Positions 7,749 to 15,967 of a DNA stretch of 35,182 nt are shown piece by piece. Numbering within the stretch: the stretch's first letter is position 1; the number at the start of each line of letters is the position of its first letter. The notes below the pieces were generated by a model. It was not told the origin of the DNA and ran no database searches. It saw nothing but the letters and a program-made list of their open reading frames with translations. Origin of the DNA: an uncultured Gemmatimonadota bacterium (GTDB lineage Bacteria > Gemmatimonadota > Gemmatimonadetes > Gemmatimonadales > Gemmatimonadaceae); the NCBI GenBank assembly GCA_937867645.1, contig CALMKE010000081.1, forward strand, positions 1-35,182, read 5' to 3'. A program made the position numbers and the translations under genes.

Positions 7749-8507
7749 ATGGACGAGTATCACTACGTTTGGCTGATCTGGGCGTCGGCGTTCCTGGTGC
7801 CGTGGCTCCTGCTGTGGTTCATGTCTCCGCGTGATCGGACCATCATGCTGCGCGCCAGCCTCATGACGACGGCCCTCGGTCTTACCGAGCCGTTCTTCGT
7901 GCCGGAGTACTGGAATCCGCCAAGCCTGTTCGATTTCGCGCAGCGGTACGGCTTCGATCTGGAAAGCTTCGTCTTCACGTTCGCGATAGGCGGGATCGGA
8001 GTGATGCTCTACCGCGTTCTCACCGGCTGGCCGACGCTACCGGTTGGAGCGGCCGAGCAACGGCGCGAACGGCACCGCCACCACCGATGGGCGCTCCTGG
8101 CGGCTCCTGCGCTGTTCGTCCCCCTGTACGCGCTGCCGTGGAATCCGATCTATGCAGCCATCGCCGCTCTGGTGTGCGGCGCCATCGCCGCCGTAGCGTG
8201 TCGCCCCGATCTGCTGCGTAACACGCTCGTCGGTGGGGCGTTGTTTCTGGCGTTCTACACGCTGTTCATGCTGTCGCTCGTCGCGTTTGCGGCGGGCTAC
8301 ATCGCTCGCGTCTGGCGCGTGGCGGAGTTGATGCCGGTGCGGCCGGCTGGCATCCCGATCGAAGAGCTGCTGTTCGGTGTCTCGTTCGGCGCCTACTGGT
8401 CCGCGGTTTACGAGCACCTCACCTGGCAGCGGGTAGCCTCCGCGGCAGCCGCTGGCCCTCGGCATTCGACCGCCGACTTGCGGCCGCCTTCGGGCGCGTC
8501 TGCGTGA
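7749..8507 (+). CDS. Lycopene cyclase-domain-like polytopic membrane protein
   Basis: A 252-residue protein with about seven hydrophobic segments starting three bases after the PRPP synthase stop. FFVPEYWNPPSLFDFAQRYG and the late motif PAGIPIEELLFGVSFGAYWS with a following YEHL resemble the CarR/CrtYcd-type lycopene cyclase domain, in which a Pro...EE(F/L)LF motif marks the active half. Heteromeric and fused cyclases need two such halves; here the spacing is irregular and no other carotenoid gene is present, so cyclase activity is doubtful. The strong linkage to the phosphorylase/PRPP pair suggests a different membrane role. I am sure of the membrane topology and moderately sure of the family. 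Confidence 0.6.
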   Translation: MDEYHYVWLIWASAFLVPWLLLWFMSPRDRTIMLRASLMTTALGLTEPFFVPEYWNPPSLFDFAQRYGFDLESFVFTFAIGGIGVMLYRVLTGWPTLPVGAAEQRRERHRHHRWALLAAPALFVPLYALPWNPIYAAIAALVCGAIAAVACRPDLLRNTLVGGALFLAFYTLFMLSLVAFAAGYIARVWRVAELMPVRPAGIPIEELLFGVSFGAYWSAVYEHLTWQRVASAAAAGPRHSTADLRPPSGASA

Positions 8508-8530
8508 CCCAACACTCGGAGTAACGAAAG

Positions 8531-9322
8531 ATGAACGGAACGGGCGCGGTCAATCACTCACTGGTCGAACACGCAGGAGCTATGCGCACGGCAGCGATGG
8601 AAGAGGCACGACCTTATTCTACCCACCGGCATGCGTCCCTCAGCCGCGCCGTCATGCGAGAGCTTTTCGGCCCGCCAGGCGTCCGCCCGTTCGCGGTTCA
8701 CTACTGGACTGGGGAGACGGAGCCCGGAATGACAGCCGGGCGCGAGTCGTTTACGCTGGTGCTGCACCACGCGGCGGCTCTGCGCCGCATGTTCCTGCCG
8801 CCTTCCGAGCTCGCGTTGGGCGAGGCGTTCGTTCGCGGGGACGTGAGTGTCGAAGGAAACATCGAGGCCGCCGCGGTACTTGGCGGCGCGGTCGCGGAGC
8901 GGCTCGGCTCCCCGCGCCGACTCGCCCGGCTCGCAGGGCTCCTGGTCCGCCTTCCGCGCGCGAAGCCAGCTGTGGCGGCGGGGAAGGGGACCGGCGCCAG
9001 CCAGCGGCGCTCGCTGCTCGGGCGCCGTCACACTTGGCGGCGCGACGCAGCCGCGATCGAACATCACTACGATGTCGGCAACGAGTTCTACTCCCTCTGG
9101 CTCGACCCGGATTTCGTCTACTCTTGCGGTTACTTCGCGCGGATCGCTCCGCACCAGGACGATGTCACCTGCTTCTACCGCTACGTCGGTGCCAGCACCG
9201 ATTGCGATCCCAACATCGGCCGTTACCAGCGCCGGGGCGTCGTTGACCCCGTCCCCGACCATTGCTACGCGCTCCCCGCCGGCCTGGAGCTGCTCGATCA
9301 TCTTCGCCTTCTTCTCCGGTAG
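8531..9322 (+). pseudogene. cfa: Cyclopropane-fatty-acid synthase, 3' half replaced
   Basis: From ATG 8531 the frame encodes the N-terminal domain of a CFA synthase (AdoMet-dependent cyclopropanation of membrane phospholipid acyl chains). It includes [38 protein letters not shown] and the entry to the catalytic domain, [20 protein letters not shown] with VYSCGYF. Homology stops at about 9140. The family's next element, the AdoMet motif LDIGCGWGG, is absent, as is the whole methyltransferase core. The remaining roughly 60 codons to 9322 are simply the antisense of the copper ATPase. Only about 204 of some 400 residues remain, so it is inactive as read. It starts 23 bp after the cyclase-like gene and was probably the last gene of that cassette. 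Confidence 0.88.
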
Positions 9323-11011
9323 GACCTGCGCGAAGACCTGATCGATCCCGAGCTCTTTCGCGACGGCATCAGCGACCGCCTGGGCGTCCCCGGTAATCAT
9401 CGCCACCTTGACGTTGGCAGCGTGGAGCGCGCGAATCGCCTCAACTGATTCGGGGCGGACGGCGTCGGCTACGGCGAACGCGGCAAGGATGCGCGAATCT
9501 TCCATAAGATAGATCACGCCCTGGCCCGCAGTAGCCGCGGTAGCCGTCGCGTCCGATAACAGTTTCGGCAAATCGAGGACTAGTTCGCGGAGAAGGTTCG
9601 GGCCGCCGCCGAGCAGGCTGCGGCCGTCCACGATCGCCTTAACACCGCGACCAGGCATGTACTGGAACGCCGTTGCAGCTGGTATCTGGAGATTGCGCTC
9701 CTGGGCGGTTTTGACGATTGCCCTGGCCGCGGGGTGCTCCGAGTCTCCTTCGATCGCCGCCGCGAAACGAAGCGCGTCGTCCTGAGCGAAGCCTTCCACC
9801 GTGGTGATACTGACGACGCGATGGTCTCCGAGCGTGAGCGTGCCCGTCTTGTCGAACACCACAGTCGTGAGGTTGCGCGCCTCCTCGAGCCCGCGACGGT
9901 CGCGTACGAGGAGGCCGTTGCGCGCCCCTATGGTAGTCGAGATCGCAATTACCAGAGGAACGGCCAGGCCCAGCGCGTGAGGGCACGCAATGACGAGCAC
10001 TGTCACCAGGCGCTCTACCGCGAAAGCGGGTGTGGCACCGGCGGCCAGCCAACCCACGAGCGTGACTGCCCCCGCGACGATCGCCACGATAGTGAGGAAA
10101 CGAGCCGCCCGATCGGCTAGCGCTTGCGCACGCGACCGAGAGCTCTGGGCCTCGGCGACCAGCCGCATGATTCGGGCGAGGGCCGTCCCGTCACCTGTCC
10201 CCGTCACCTCCACTCGCAGGGATCCCGCGCCGTTGACTGTGCCGGCGATCACCTTGGAACCGTCTTTCTTTTCCACCGGGCGTGACTCACCGGTGATCAT
10301 TGCCTCGTTCACGGAGCTGTCGCCCGTGCGGACGTCGCCATCCGCCGGGATGGCGGCACCGGGGCGAATCAGAAGCAGATCGCCTTCGCGGAGCTCCGAG
10401 ACGTGGACTTCCTCCGTCCTGTCTCCGCTGATTCGAACGGCCGTATCAGGGAGAAGCTTGGCGAGTTCTTTTAGCGCCCCCTGGGCCTGCGTAATCGATT
10501 TCATCTCGACCCAGTGCCCCAGGACCATGATTGTGATGAGCGTCGCAAGCTCCCACCAGAGGTCCATCCCCTCGAATCCGAGTGTGACGGCCACGCTGAA
10601 GACGAACGCGACGCTTATGGCGAGCGAGATCAGCGTCATCATCCCGGGGAGGCGGTTTCGGAGCTCACTCGCCGCGCCCTTGAGGAAGACCCACCCGCCA
10701 TAGGCAAAGATTGCAGTCCCGAACGCGGCTGGGACAAAGCGGGAACCGGCAAATTCCGGCGCTTGGTACCCAAACCAGTCCTGGATCATCGGGGCCCATA
10801 TCAGCGTCGGGATCATCAGTAAAAGAGATCCCCAGAACTTCCTGCGGAACATCTCGACGCTGTGGTTGGCGTGCTTGTCGTGCCCGGCCTGGGTGTTTGG
10901 GCCGGCTAGCGTACCCGCGTAGGGCACTCGATGGTCCGCGTGTGGTGCGGGAGCCCCGCCACGATGGGCGGAGCCGGCCATTTGATCGGGCGAGCGATGG
11001 AGATTACCCAC
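8558..11011 (-). CDS. copB: CopB-type (P1B-3, CPH) copper P-type ATPase, C-terminally truncated
   Basis: Read from GTG 11011, the first roughly 625 residues are a P1B ATPase: a His-rich cytoplasmic N-terminus with seven His in 55 residues, membrane helices, [10 protein letters not shown], the membrane metal motif C343-P344-H345, the phosphorylation site DKTGTLT (D387), the HP-containing N-domain (EHPAARA) and [13 protein letters not shown] in place of CPC and a His-rich tail in place of an HMA domain define the CopB/P1B-3 group, which exports Cu(II) or Cu(I)/Ag. After [15 protein letters not shown] (about 9135) the protein should finish with two more membrane helices. Instead the frame runs on for about 190 residues through the antisense of the CFA synthase to 8558. 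Without those helices transport is doubtful. Not the same protein as the outer-membrane CopB at 20180. Confidence 0.88.
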   Translation of the reverse strand: MGNLHRSPDQMAGSAHRGGAPAPHADHRVPYAGTLAGPNTQAGHDKHANHSVEMFRRKFWGSLLLMIPTLIWAPMIQDWFGYQAPEFAGSRFVPAAFGTAIFAYGGWVFLKGAASELRNRLPGMMTLISLAISVAFVFSVAVTLGFEGMDLWWELATLITIMVLGHWVEMKSITQAQGALKELAKLLPDTAVRISGDRTEEVHVSELREGDLLLIRPGAAIPADGDVRTGDSSVNEAMITGESRPVEKKDGSKVIAGTVNGAGSLRVEVTGTGDGTALARIMRLVAEAQSSRSRAQALADRAARFLTIVAIVAGAVTLVGWLAAGATPAFAVERLVTVLVIACPHALGLAVPLVIAISTTIGARNGLLVRDRRGLEEARNLTTVVFDKTGTLTLGDHRVVSITTVEGFAQDDALRFAAAIEGDSEHPAARAIVKTAQERNLQIPAATAFQYMPGRGVKAIVDGRSLLGGGPNLLRELVLDLPKLLSDATATAATAGQGVIYLMEDSRILAAFAVADAVRPESVEAIRALHAANVKVAMITGDAQAVADAVAKELGIDQVFAQVLPEKKAKMIEQLQAGGERVAMVGDGVNDAPALVTADVGIAIGAGTDVAVEAGDIVLVRSDPREVTARVDEIRVEPEGVELVADIVVMFDRGCVAPPSVTAPEQRAPLAGAGPLPRRHSWLRARKADQEPCEPGESARGAEPLRDRAAKYRGGLDVSFDTHVPANERLAQRELGRRQEHAAQSRRVVQHQRKRLAPGCHSGLRLPSPVVNRERADAWRAEKLSHDGAAEGRMPVGRIRSCLFHRCRAHSSCVFDQ
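9128..9145. other. Junction of two 3'-truncated convergent genes
   Basis: Plus-strand CFA homology (SCGYFAR) and minus-strand ATPase homology (RSDPREV) both end here and overlap over about a dozen bases around ttacttcgcg. Neither gene's 3' end occurs elsewhere in the window. A fusion at short shared sequence, by illegitimate recombination or chimeric assembly, explains both truncations with one event. Confidence 0.75.
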
Positions 11012-11174
11012 AGTGTTTTATCAGGCATAAAAGATGCCGGAGGCTTTGATTGGTTTGGTCCGATTTGGGCGGGAGACATTCCGCCGTCTTGGGATCGGGC
11101 CGGAGTGATCAAGAATCCAAACAGACGTTGTGTCTCCGAATCACTTCCACGCATGACCCCGTTTCGAGGAGCGC

Positions 11175-12797
11175 ATGGGTACAGCGGTCGACCCGGAGAA
11201 GGGCAGCCTACTGCGAGCGGCGCCGCGACTCCTGCAAGTCCTTCGGGTGCTCGCCCGGCGCAACTTCCTGCGCGCCATGCTCGGCTCGAGACATTGGCCG
11301 CCGCCCAAAGACGTGCGGGAGGCCTTTGAGGAACTGGGGCTAGTCTTTCTCAAGTTCGGACAGGTGCTCGCAATGCGGCGCGACCTGCTGCCGGGCGCCT
11401 ATATCGATGAGTTGGAGTTGCTGCACGACGATTTGCCAGCGATGGGAATCGACGCGGTGCGCGCGACGGTCGAGGATGAATTGGGGACTTCGTTAACGGA
11501 ATTGTTTTCGTCGTTCCGGGAGACGCCGCTTGCCGCCGCTACCATCGCCCAGGTGCATGAGGCAACAATGCACGACGGGCGTCACGTGGCCGTGAAGGTG
11601 CAGCGACCCGGCCTGAGCGCAATAATCGACACGGACATAGGAGCACTGACCTACCTGGTATCACTGAGTGAAAGGCTCTTTCCGCGGCTGCGCGCATTCG
11701 ACCTGCCAGTCGTTGTGGGTGAATTTGCCACCACTCTTAGGCGGGAAACCGATTTCAGTCGCGAAGCGCGTTCCATGGTGCTCTTTCGCAGGGCGCTGGC
11801 TGATATCCCAGACCTCTGGATTCCGGATGTCGTGACGGAGTGCTCCAGCAGGATGGTGCTCACGATGGAGTTTTCGGCGGGCGAGAGGGTCGATCACTAC
11901 GCAAAGCTGCACCCGGAAGCGATACCGCGGCCGATGAACACGCTGATAAAGCTGATGCTGCAATCGATCTTCGAAGAAGGGTTGTTTCACGCCGACCCGC
12001 ATCCCGGCAATGTTTTCGTTCTACCCGACGGCCGGCTTTCCCTTCTCGATTTCGGTAATACGGGCGAGCTTGACGAGCCTATGCGTGAATCGCTGATACT
12101 CCTGCTCGAGGCGGTAGTCAAAGGCGATGCCAAGGCCGCCACGGAGGCTTACCTCGAAATGGCACCAGCGGGCGGCGAAGACGTCAACCAGGCGACGCTG
12201 CTGGTGGACATGAAGGCAGTGCTCTTTGAGATGCGCAGGGGCGAGTTGGCGGATCTTTCAATCGGGGATGCGTTTGATTCGGTGGTGCGCGCCGGAAGCA
12301 GGAACGGCGTACACAATCCCGGCGAGTTCGTCTTACTGACACGCGCTTTCGTCATCCTGGAGTCGATGATACGCCAACTCGCTCCGGACCATGACTACAT
12401 GACATCGTTTCGTGAAGAGATCTCACGCCTGACCGCGCAGCACTTCTCGGTTGCCCGGATAAAGGAAAAAACAACAGAGCTTGCGCGCGAGTTGGAGCGC
12501 TTGATAAATGATGCGCCTGGCGACACGCGACGCATCCTGGGGCGTATTGCCGAAGGCAATCTCGGGCGAGTACGGGCTCCGGCCTTGGAGGCCCTGGCAA
12601 GCCGCGTCAGCCGCAATCTCGAACTGCTCGCCGGCGCCGTCGCTCTGGCGGCGCTCGTAGTCAGCGGCTCGATGCTCTTATTCAGTCCAATGGGCGGCTG
12701 GCATCATCTTCTGGGCGTAACGATGATTTTCGGCGGGATCTCCGGCATGCTCCTGATCCGTATCGGAGTCTGGCTGCGCGACCGTGGCCGACGCTGA
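11175..12797 (+). CDS. ABC1/UbiB/AarF-family atypical kinase
   Basis: The 540-residue protein has the complete UbiB signature set. K60-F-G-Q63 is the family's KxGQ helix. AAATIAQVH at about 120-128 is the Ala-rich nucleotide loop that replaces the Gly-rich loop of ordinary kinases, VAVKVQRPG contains the ATP lysine K141, FHADPHPGNV at 271-280 is the catalytic loop, and LLDFGNTG at 290-297 is the metal-binding DFG. Two membrane helices end the protein (about 483-535). The family supports ubiquinone biosynthesis as an ATPase-like factor, but bacterial relatives outside ubi operons also affect lipid and stress functions. It is divergent from the copper ATPase across a 163-bp gap and 60 bp upstream of a multicopper oxidase, so it may serve the metal or lipid response instead of quinone synthesis. 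Confidence 0.9.
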   Translation: MGTAVDPEKGSLLRAAPRLLQVLRVLARRNFLRAMLGSRHWPPPKDVREAFEELGLVFLKFGQVLAMRRDLLPGAYIDELELLHDDLPAMGIDAVRATVEDELGTSLTELFSSFRETPLAAATIAQVHEATMHDGRHVAVKVQRPGLSAIIDTDIGALTYLVSLSERLFPRLRAFDLPVVVGEFATTLRRETDFSREARSMVLFRRALADIPDLWIPDVVTECSSRMVLTMEFSAGERVDHYAKLHPEAIPRPMNTLIKLMLQSIFEEGLFHADPHPGNVFVLPDGRLSLLDFGNTGELDEPMRESLILLLEAVVKGDAKAATEAYLEMAPAGGEDVNQATLLVDMKAVLFEMRRGELADLSIGDAFDSVVRAGSRNGVHNPGEFVLLTRAFVILESMIRQLAPDHDYMTSFREEISRLTAQHFSVARIKEKTTELARELERLINDAPGDTRRILGRIAEGNLGRVRAPALEALASRVSRNLELLAGAVALAALVVSGSMLLFSPMGGWHHLLGVTMIFGGISGMLLIRIGVWLRDRGRR

Positions 12798-12857
12798 TGC
12801 AGCTTGCCTGACGCAACTCGGAAACCACCTGGCCAAATTTTCAAGAGAGAGAGCAGT

Positions 12858-14489
12858 ATGCAGAGGCGCAAATTTCTACAGTATGCCGCAGCATCGGGGC
12901 TGGGCGCAATCGGCGCCGGATACCTGTACAGATACGCCACGAACGCCGGCCTGAACGGCATTTTAGGCACCGCCGCGGCGGCGCCTGATGCGGTGTCTCA
13001 CAAGCCGTTGTTTATCCCTGGCAACAGCGGACCCCTCGGCATACTCGATATGTCGGACTCGCGCCTCACGCTCAATGCTCGATCCACCACGTTCCCATTG
13101 GTCCAGGACAAGCAGTCGCCTTTCCTGACCTACGACGCGAAATACGCTGGCAAGGCTTATCAAAATCCAACTATTCGCGTCCAGCGCGGCAGCCAGTTCA
13201 ACGCCCGCTTGCAGAACGATCTGGATGAGCCGACGATCATTCATTGGCACGGCCTTCATCTGCCGGGGGTGATGGACGGCCATCCGCGCACAACGATTCC
13301 TGCCGGCGCGCAATATGACTACGCCTTCACGGTGGCCAATCGCAGCGGCATGTACTGGTACCACACGCATTCCCATAATCTCACCGCCGAACAGGCCTAT
13401 TTCGGTCTGGCCGGAATTCTCATGGTCGAGGACGAGGACGAGATCGCGCTGCGTAGCGCTCTACAACTCGAGCTCGGGGTAACCGAACTACCGCTGCTCA
13501 TCCAGGACAAGCAATTCAACAGTGCCGGCGAGCTTGCCTACGCAGGTAACTCCATGCAACAGACGATGATGGGCCAGCTGGGCGACACGATCCTGGTCAA
13601 TCTTACGCCGCAGCCGCAGCTGGACATCACCAATCGTCTGTATCGATTTCGTGTTCTGAACGGCTCGAATTCGCGCATCTACAAGCTTGCGTTCGTCAGA
13701 GGTGGAAAAACGCTGCCGTATGCAATCATCGGTACCGACGCCGGTCTGCTCGACCGGCCGTACACGGCGCAGGAAGTATTTTTGGCCCCCGGAGAGCGCG
13801 TTGATCTTCTGTTTGATGCCAGCCGGTTGGGCGTGGGTGAGGAAGTCCTGCTCAAGAGTCTCGCCTTTGATGCGATGGAGGCCGACATGATGTCCGGCAT
13901 GGGCGGAATGATGGGAGGTATGTCCGGCATGGAGGGAATGGGTGGCTCCAGCCTCGCGCTCGGCGCCGAGTTCGAGGTCATGAAGCTCATAGTCACGAGA
14001 CGGATCCAGGCCGTGGCATCCGTGCCGCCGAGCAAGCTTTCAACAGTTATGCGCATCGATACGCGGGGCGCGACCGTGCGCAACATAAGCCTGACGATGC
14101 AACGCATGCGCTGGCTGATTAACGGTGAAAGCTTCAACATGGACAGCTTTCCGATGCAGAGTCGCAGCAACACGGTCGAGCTGTGGGACATTCAGAACGC
14201 AAGAATGAGCATGCCACACCCGATGCACCCGCATGGCTTTTCGTTCCAGGTCGTCAACCGCCGTAACAGCCCGAGCCAGGTACGCAAGCTGGCCCAGGAC
14301 GCCAGCGGGCGCCTGGCTACCGATCTCGGCTGGAAAGACACGATCCTGGTTTGGCCAGGAGAGACCGTACGCGTCGCGATTGATTTTACCAATGAATTCG
14401 CTGGCGATCAGATATACCTGTTCCACTGTCACAACCTGGAGCACGCAGACCAGGGCATGATGCTCAACCATCGTGTCACCGTGGCGTAG
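12858..14489 (+). CDS. Multicopper oxidase (CueO/CopA type), Tat-exported
   Basis: ATG 12858 is chosen because MQRRKFLQYAAASGLGAIGA is a twin-arginine signal and agagagag lies at 12843-12850; an upstream in-frame ATG at 12804 only adds a charged leader. The 543-residue enzyme has all four copper-ligand motifs: HWHG (H129, H131), YHTHSH (H169, H171, H173), HPMHPHGF, and HCHNLEH followed by GMM for the type 1 site. A Met-rich loop (MSGMGGMMGGMSGMEGMGG, about 13887-13946) resembles the CueO loop that captures Cu(I). It probably oxidises periplasmic Cu(I) with O2. Third codon positions are clearly less GC-rich than in the genes before 11 kb, hinting at separate acquisition with the flanking kinase and DUF302 genes. 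Confidence 0.93.
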   Translation: MQRRKFLQYAAASGLGAIGAGYLYRYATNAGLNGILGTAAAAPDAVSHKPLFIPGNSGPLGILDMSDSRLTLNARSTTFPLVQDKQSPFLTYDAKYAGKAYQNPTIRVQRGSQFNARLQNDLDEPTIIHWHGLHLPGVMDGHPRTTIPAGAQYDYAFTVANRSGMYWYHTHSHNLTAEQAYFGLAGILMVEDEDEIALRSALQLELGVTELPLLIQDKQFNSAGELAYAGNSMQQTMMGQLGDTILVNLTPQPQLDITNRLYRFRVLNGSNSRIYKLAFVRGGKTLPYAIIGTDAGLLDRPYTAQEVFLAPGERVDLLFDASRLGVGEEVLLKSLAFDAMEADMMSGMGGMMGGMSGMEGMGGSSLALGAEFEVMKLIVTRRIQAVASVPPSKLSTVMRIDTRGATVRNISLTMQRMRWLINGESFNMDSFPMQSRSNTVELWDIQNARMSMPHPMHPHGFSFQVVNRRNSPSQVRKLAQDASGRLATDLGWKDTILVWPGETVRVAIDFTNEFAGDQIYLFHCHNLEHADQGMMLNHRVTVA

Positions 14490-14554
14490 CGCCGGCGAAG
14501 AGTGGCGTCTGCGGATGAGCGGCGAATCCACGAACCTTCGATGAGTTGATCCCC

Positions 14555-14938
14555 ATGTACTACACAGTTGAAACCAACAAATCCTTCGACCAAGCGTCCA
14601 CAGATCTCGAATCAGCGGTCATCCGTCATGGCTTCGGGGTACCGCACGTCCACGACTTGGGGACGACGCTCCGCAGCAAGGGCATTTCGTTCGATGAGGA
14701 GTGCAGGATTTTTGAGGTCTGCAATCCGGCGCAGGCTGCAAAGGTGTTATCCGCCGATATGCGCCTGAACATGGCTTTGCCGTGTCGTATTTCGGTGTAT
14801 ACAGAGAAAGGCGAAACGAAGATCGGCCTTATCAGGCCGGCGCGAATGCTTTCGGCGTTATCTCAGGATGCAGCGTTAGTTGAAGTCGCCAGAGAGGTTG
14901 AGGAAAAGACCATCCAGATGGTCGACGAAGCAAAATGA
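14555..14938 (+). CDS. DUF302 domain protein
   Basis: The 127-residue product is a single DUF302 domain: YYTVETNKSFDQASTDLESA, HGFGVPHVHDLGTTLRSKGI, ECRIFEVCNPAQAAKVL and MALPCRISVYTEKGETKIGL. Two cysteines (in ECRIFEVC) and another before RISVY are conserved in many members. Fold and chemistry are known only in outline; these proteins are frequent in sulfur- and metal-related loci. ATG 14555 is preferred over the in-frame TTG nine bases upstream. It lies 65 bp after the multicopper oxidase stop and shares its relaxed codon use, so the two were probably acquired together. Nothing suggests a secretion signal, so it is cytoplasmic. Confidence 0.85.
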   Translation: MYYTVETNKSFDQASTDLESAVIRHGFGVPHVHDLGTTLRSKGISFDEECRIFEVCNPAQAAKVLSADMRLNMALPCRISVYTEKGETKIGLIRPARMLSALSQDAALVEVAREVEEKTIQMVDEAK

Positions 14939-14960
14939 GGCTTATGGCGAACGTTCCATT

Positions 14961-14986
14961 GCCAGGCTCTTCAGCCAGGCTCTTCG
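14961..14986 (+). repeat. 13-bp tandem duplication
   Basis: Two adjacent copies of gccaggctcttc(a/g) follow the DUF302 stop. The units differ only in the last base. They sit between two convergent genes, and no T-run or strong hairpin is attached. This is probably replication slippage. Confidence 0.6.
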
Positions 14987-15011
14987 CGAGCCGCGGCGTA
15001 CAAGGACACGA

Positions 15012-15863
15012 TCAGCGTCCGCCCCAGGGACCGAGTCCGGGCCGGAGCGATCGTATCGCAGTCACGCGGCTTAGCCCGAAGGTGAATGACCACGGTCGCT
15101 CCAACCCCGAAATGCGCGCCGTAACGCCGAGGTCGGCGGTGACGCGGGGGGTCAGTTGATAGCGGAGACCTGTCGCGACGTGCCACCGCGCCCGCTGCGT
15201 TTCGTCGAGGGGTTGGCTGGCATAGGCTTCAGCCCCGAGCAGAAGCGATCTGCGTGGGAACGCGCGGTCCGCGGCGATGCCGACGAGCCAGCGCACCACT
15301 CCCGCGTCCGCGGTGCGGCGGGCTTGAGCGGCTGTCGTGCCGGGCGGCTGGGCCAGAAACGCATACTGTGCATTCAGATTCAGGCGGAGTCCGGCGAGCG
15401 AGCGCGTAGCGACCGCCGCGAGCACCGGGTGCGATGACGCAGGTCCGACCCCGCCGACCGGTAGCAGAATGCTCCCGCGCGCCGCGAGGGCCGGCAGCGT
15501 CGCGCTCTCGGTATTGAAGTTGTAAAGAGCGCCGAGGTTGATTCCCGCGAGACCCGACCGGCGCGCGCCGGCGTCATCGACGCTCGTGAACGGGATGGCG
15601 ATATCGACCTGCGTGCGCGGCAGTAATCCGTAGGTTGCGCCGGGCGTGACGGACCATTGCCGAACGCGGTTGCGGGACCAGGCGAACGACAGCGGTGCAA
15701 GGTGCATGTCCAGTGCGTACCGATCGAGCGCGATGGCGTCCTCGATGCGCAGCGGGCGGCCGATGTCGGTGTTCCGGTATGTCGCTTGTGCAGTCGTCAC
15801 CCGCGCAACACCGGCCAGGAGAATCGTCGCCACAACGGCATTCCTGAGGCTGGATGGTGTCAT
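15012..15863 (-). CDS. Putative outer-membrane beta-barrel protein, transporter-like
   Basis: The 283-residue product starts MTPSSLRNAVVATILLAGVARVTTAQA, a Sec signal peptide with an AQA-type cleavage site. The mature part alternates polar and hydrophobic residues in strand-like blocks separated by Gly/Pro/Asn turns (LDMHLAPLSFAWSRNRV, TQVDIAIPFTSVDD, GINLGALYNFNTES, LRLNLNAQYAFLAQP, ATGLRYQLTPRVTADLGVT), the pattern of bacterial barrels annotated as transporters or meta-pathway phenol-degradation-like proteins. The last residues do not end in the usual Phe/Trp. It is divergent from the eleven-gene copper operon across about 104 bp containing the direct repeats, so shared control is likely. 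It could export or exclude metal at the outer membrane, but no specific motif shows that. Confidence 0.65.
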   Translation of the reverse strand: MTPSSLRNAVVATILLAGVARVTTAQATYRNTDIGRPLRIEDAIALDRYALDMHLAPLSFAWSRNRVRQWSVTPGATYGLLPRTQVDIAIPFTSVDDAGARRSGLAGINLGALYNFNTESATLPALAARGSILLPVGGVGPASSHPVLAAVATRSLAGLRLNLNAQYAFLAQPPGTTAAQARRTADAGVVRWLVGIAADRAFPRRSLLLGAEAYASQPLDETQRARWHVATGLRYQLTPRVTADLGVTARISGLERPWSFTFGLSRVTAIRSLRPGLGPWGGR

Positions 15864-15916
15864 GGTTCTCTGGCCGGCGTAGGAACGTGGCGTGGTGAAA
15901 GTTGCCCGCAGGTGGA

Positions 15917-15954
15917 ACTATACTTTATCGCGCGTAAACGCACTATACTTTATC
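15917..15954. promoter_or_regulatory. Direct-repeat operator in the divergent promoter region
   Basis: ACTATACTTTATC occurs twice without mismatch (15917-15929 and 15942-15954), with starts 25 bp apart. It stands out as AT-rich in a GC-rich window. The second copy supplies a -10-like TATACT (15944-15949) for the plus-strand operon, placing the RNA start only 10-25 bases before the first gene. On the other strand the first copy gives TATAGT as a -10 for the barrel gene. The most likely binder is the BlaI-family repressor encoded at 23879, which would cover both promoters. Binding is inferred; each copy is only weakly dyad-symmetric, whereas characterised BlaI/CopY sites are palindromic. Confidence 0.6.
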
Positions 15955-15967
15955 ATCCATAAAAAAG

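Noticed and set aside
8558-9127. C-terminal 190 residues of the minus-strand ATPase frame as a genuine domain
   Set aside because: This part is exactly antisense to the CFA synthase and has no ATPase or other domain features; it is read-through after the junction.
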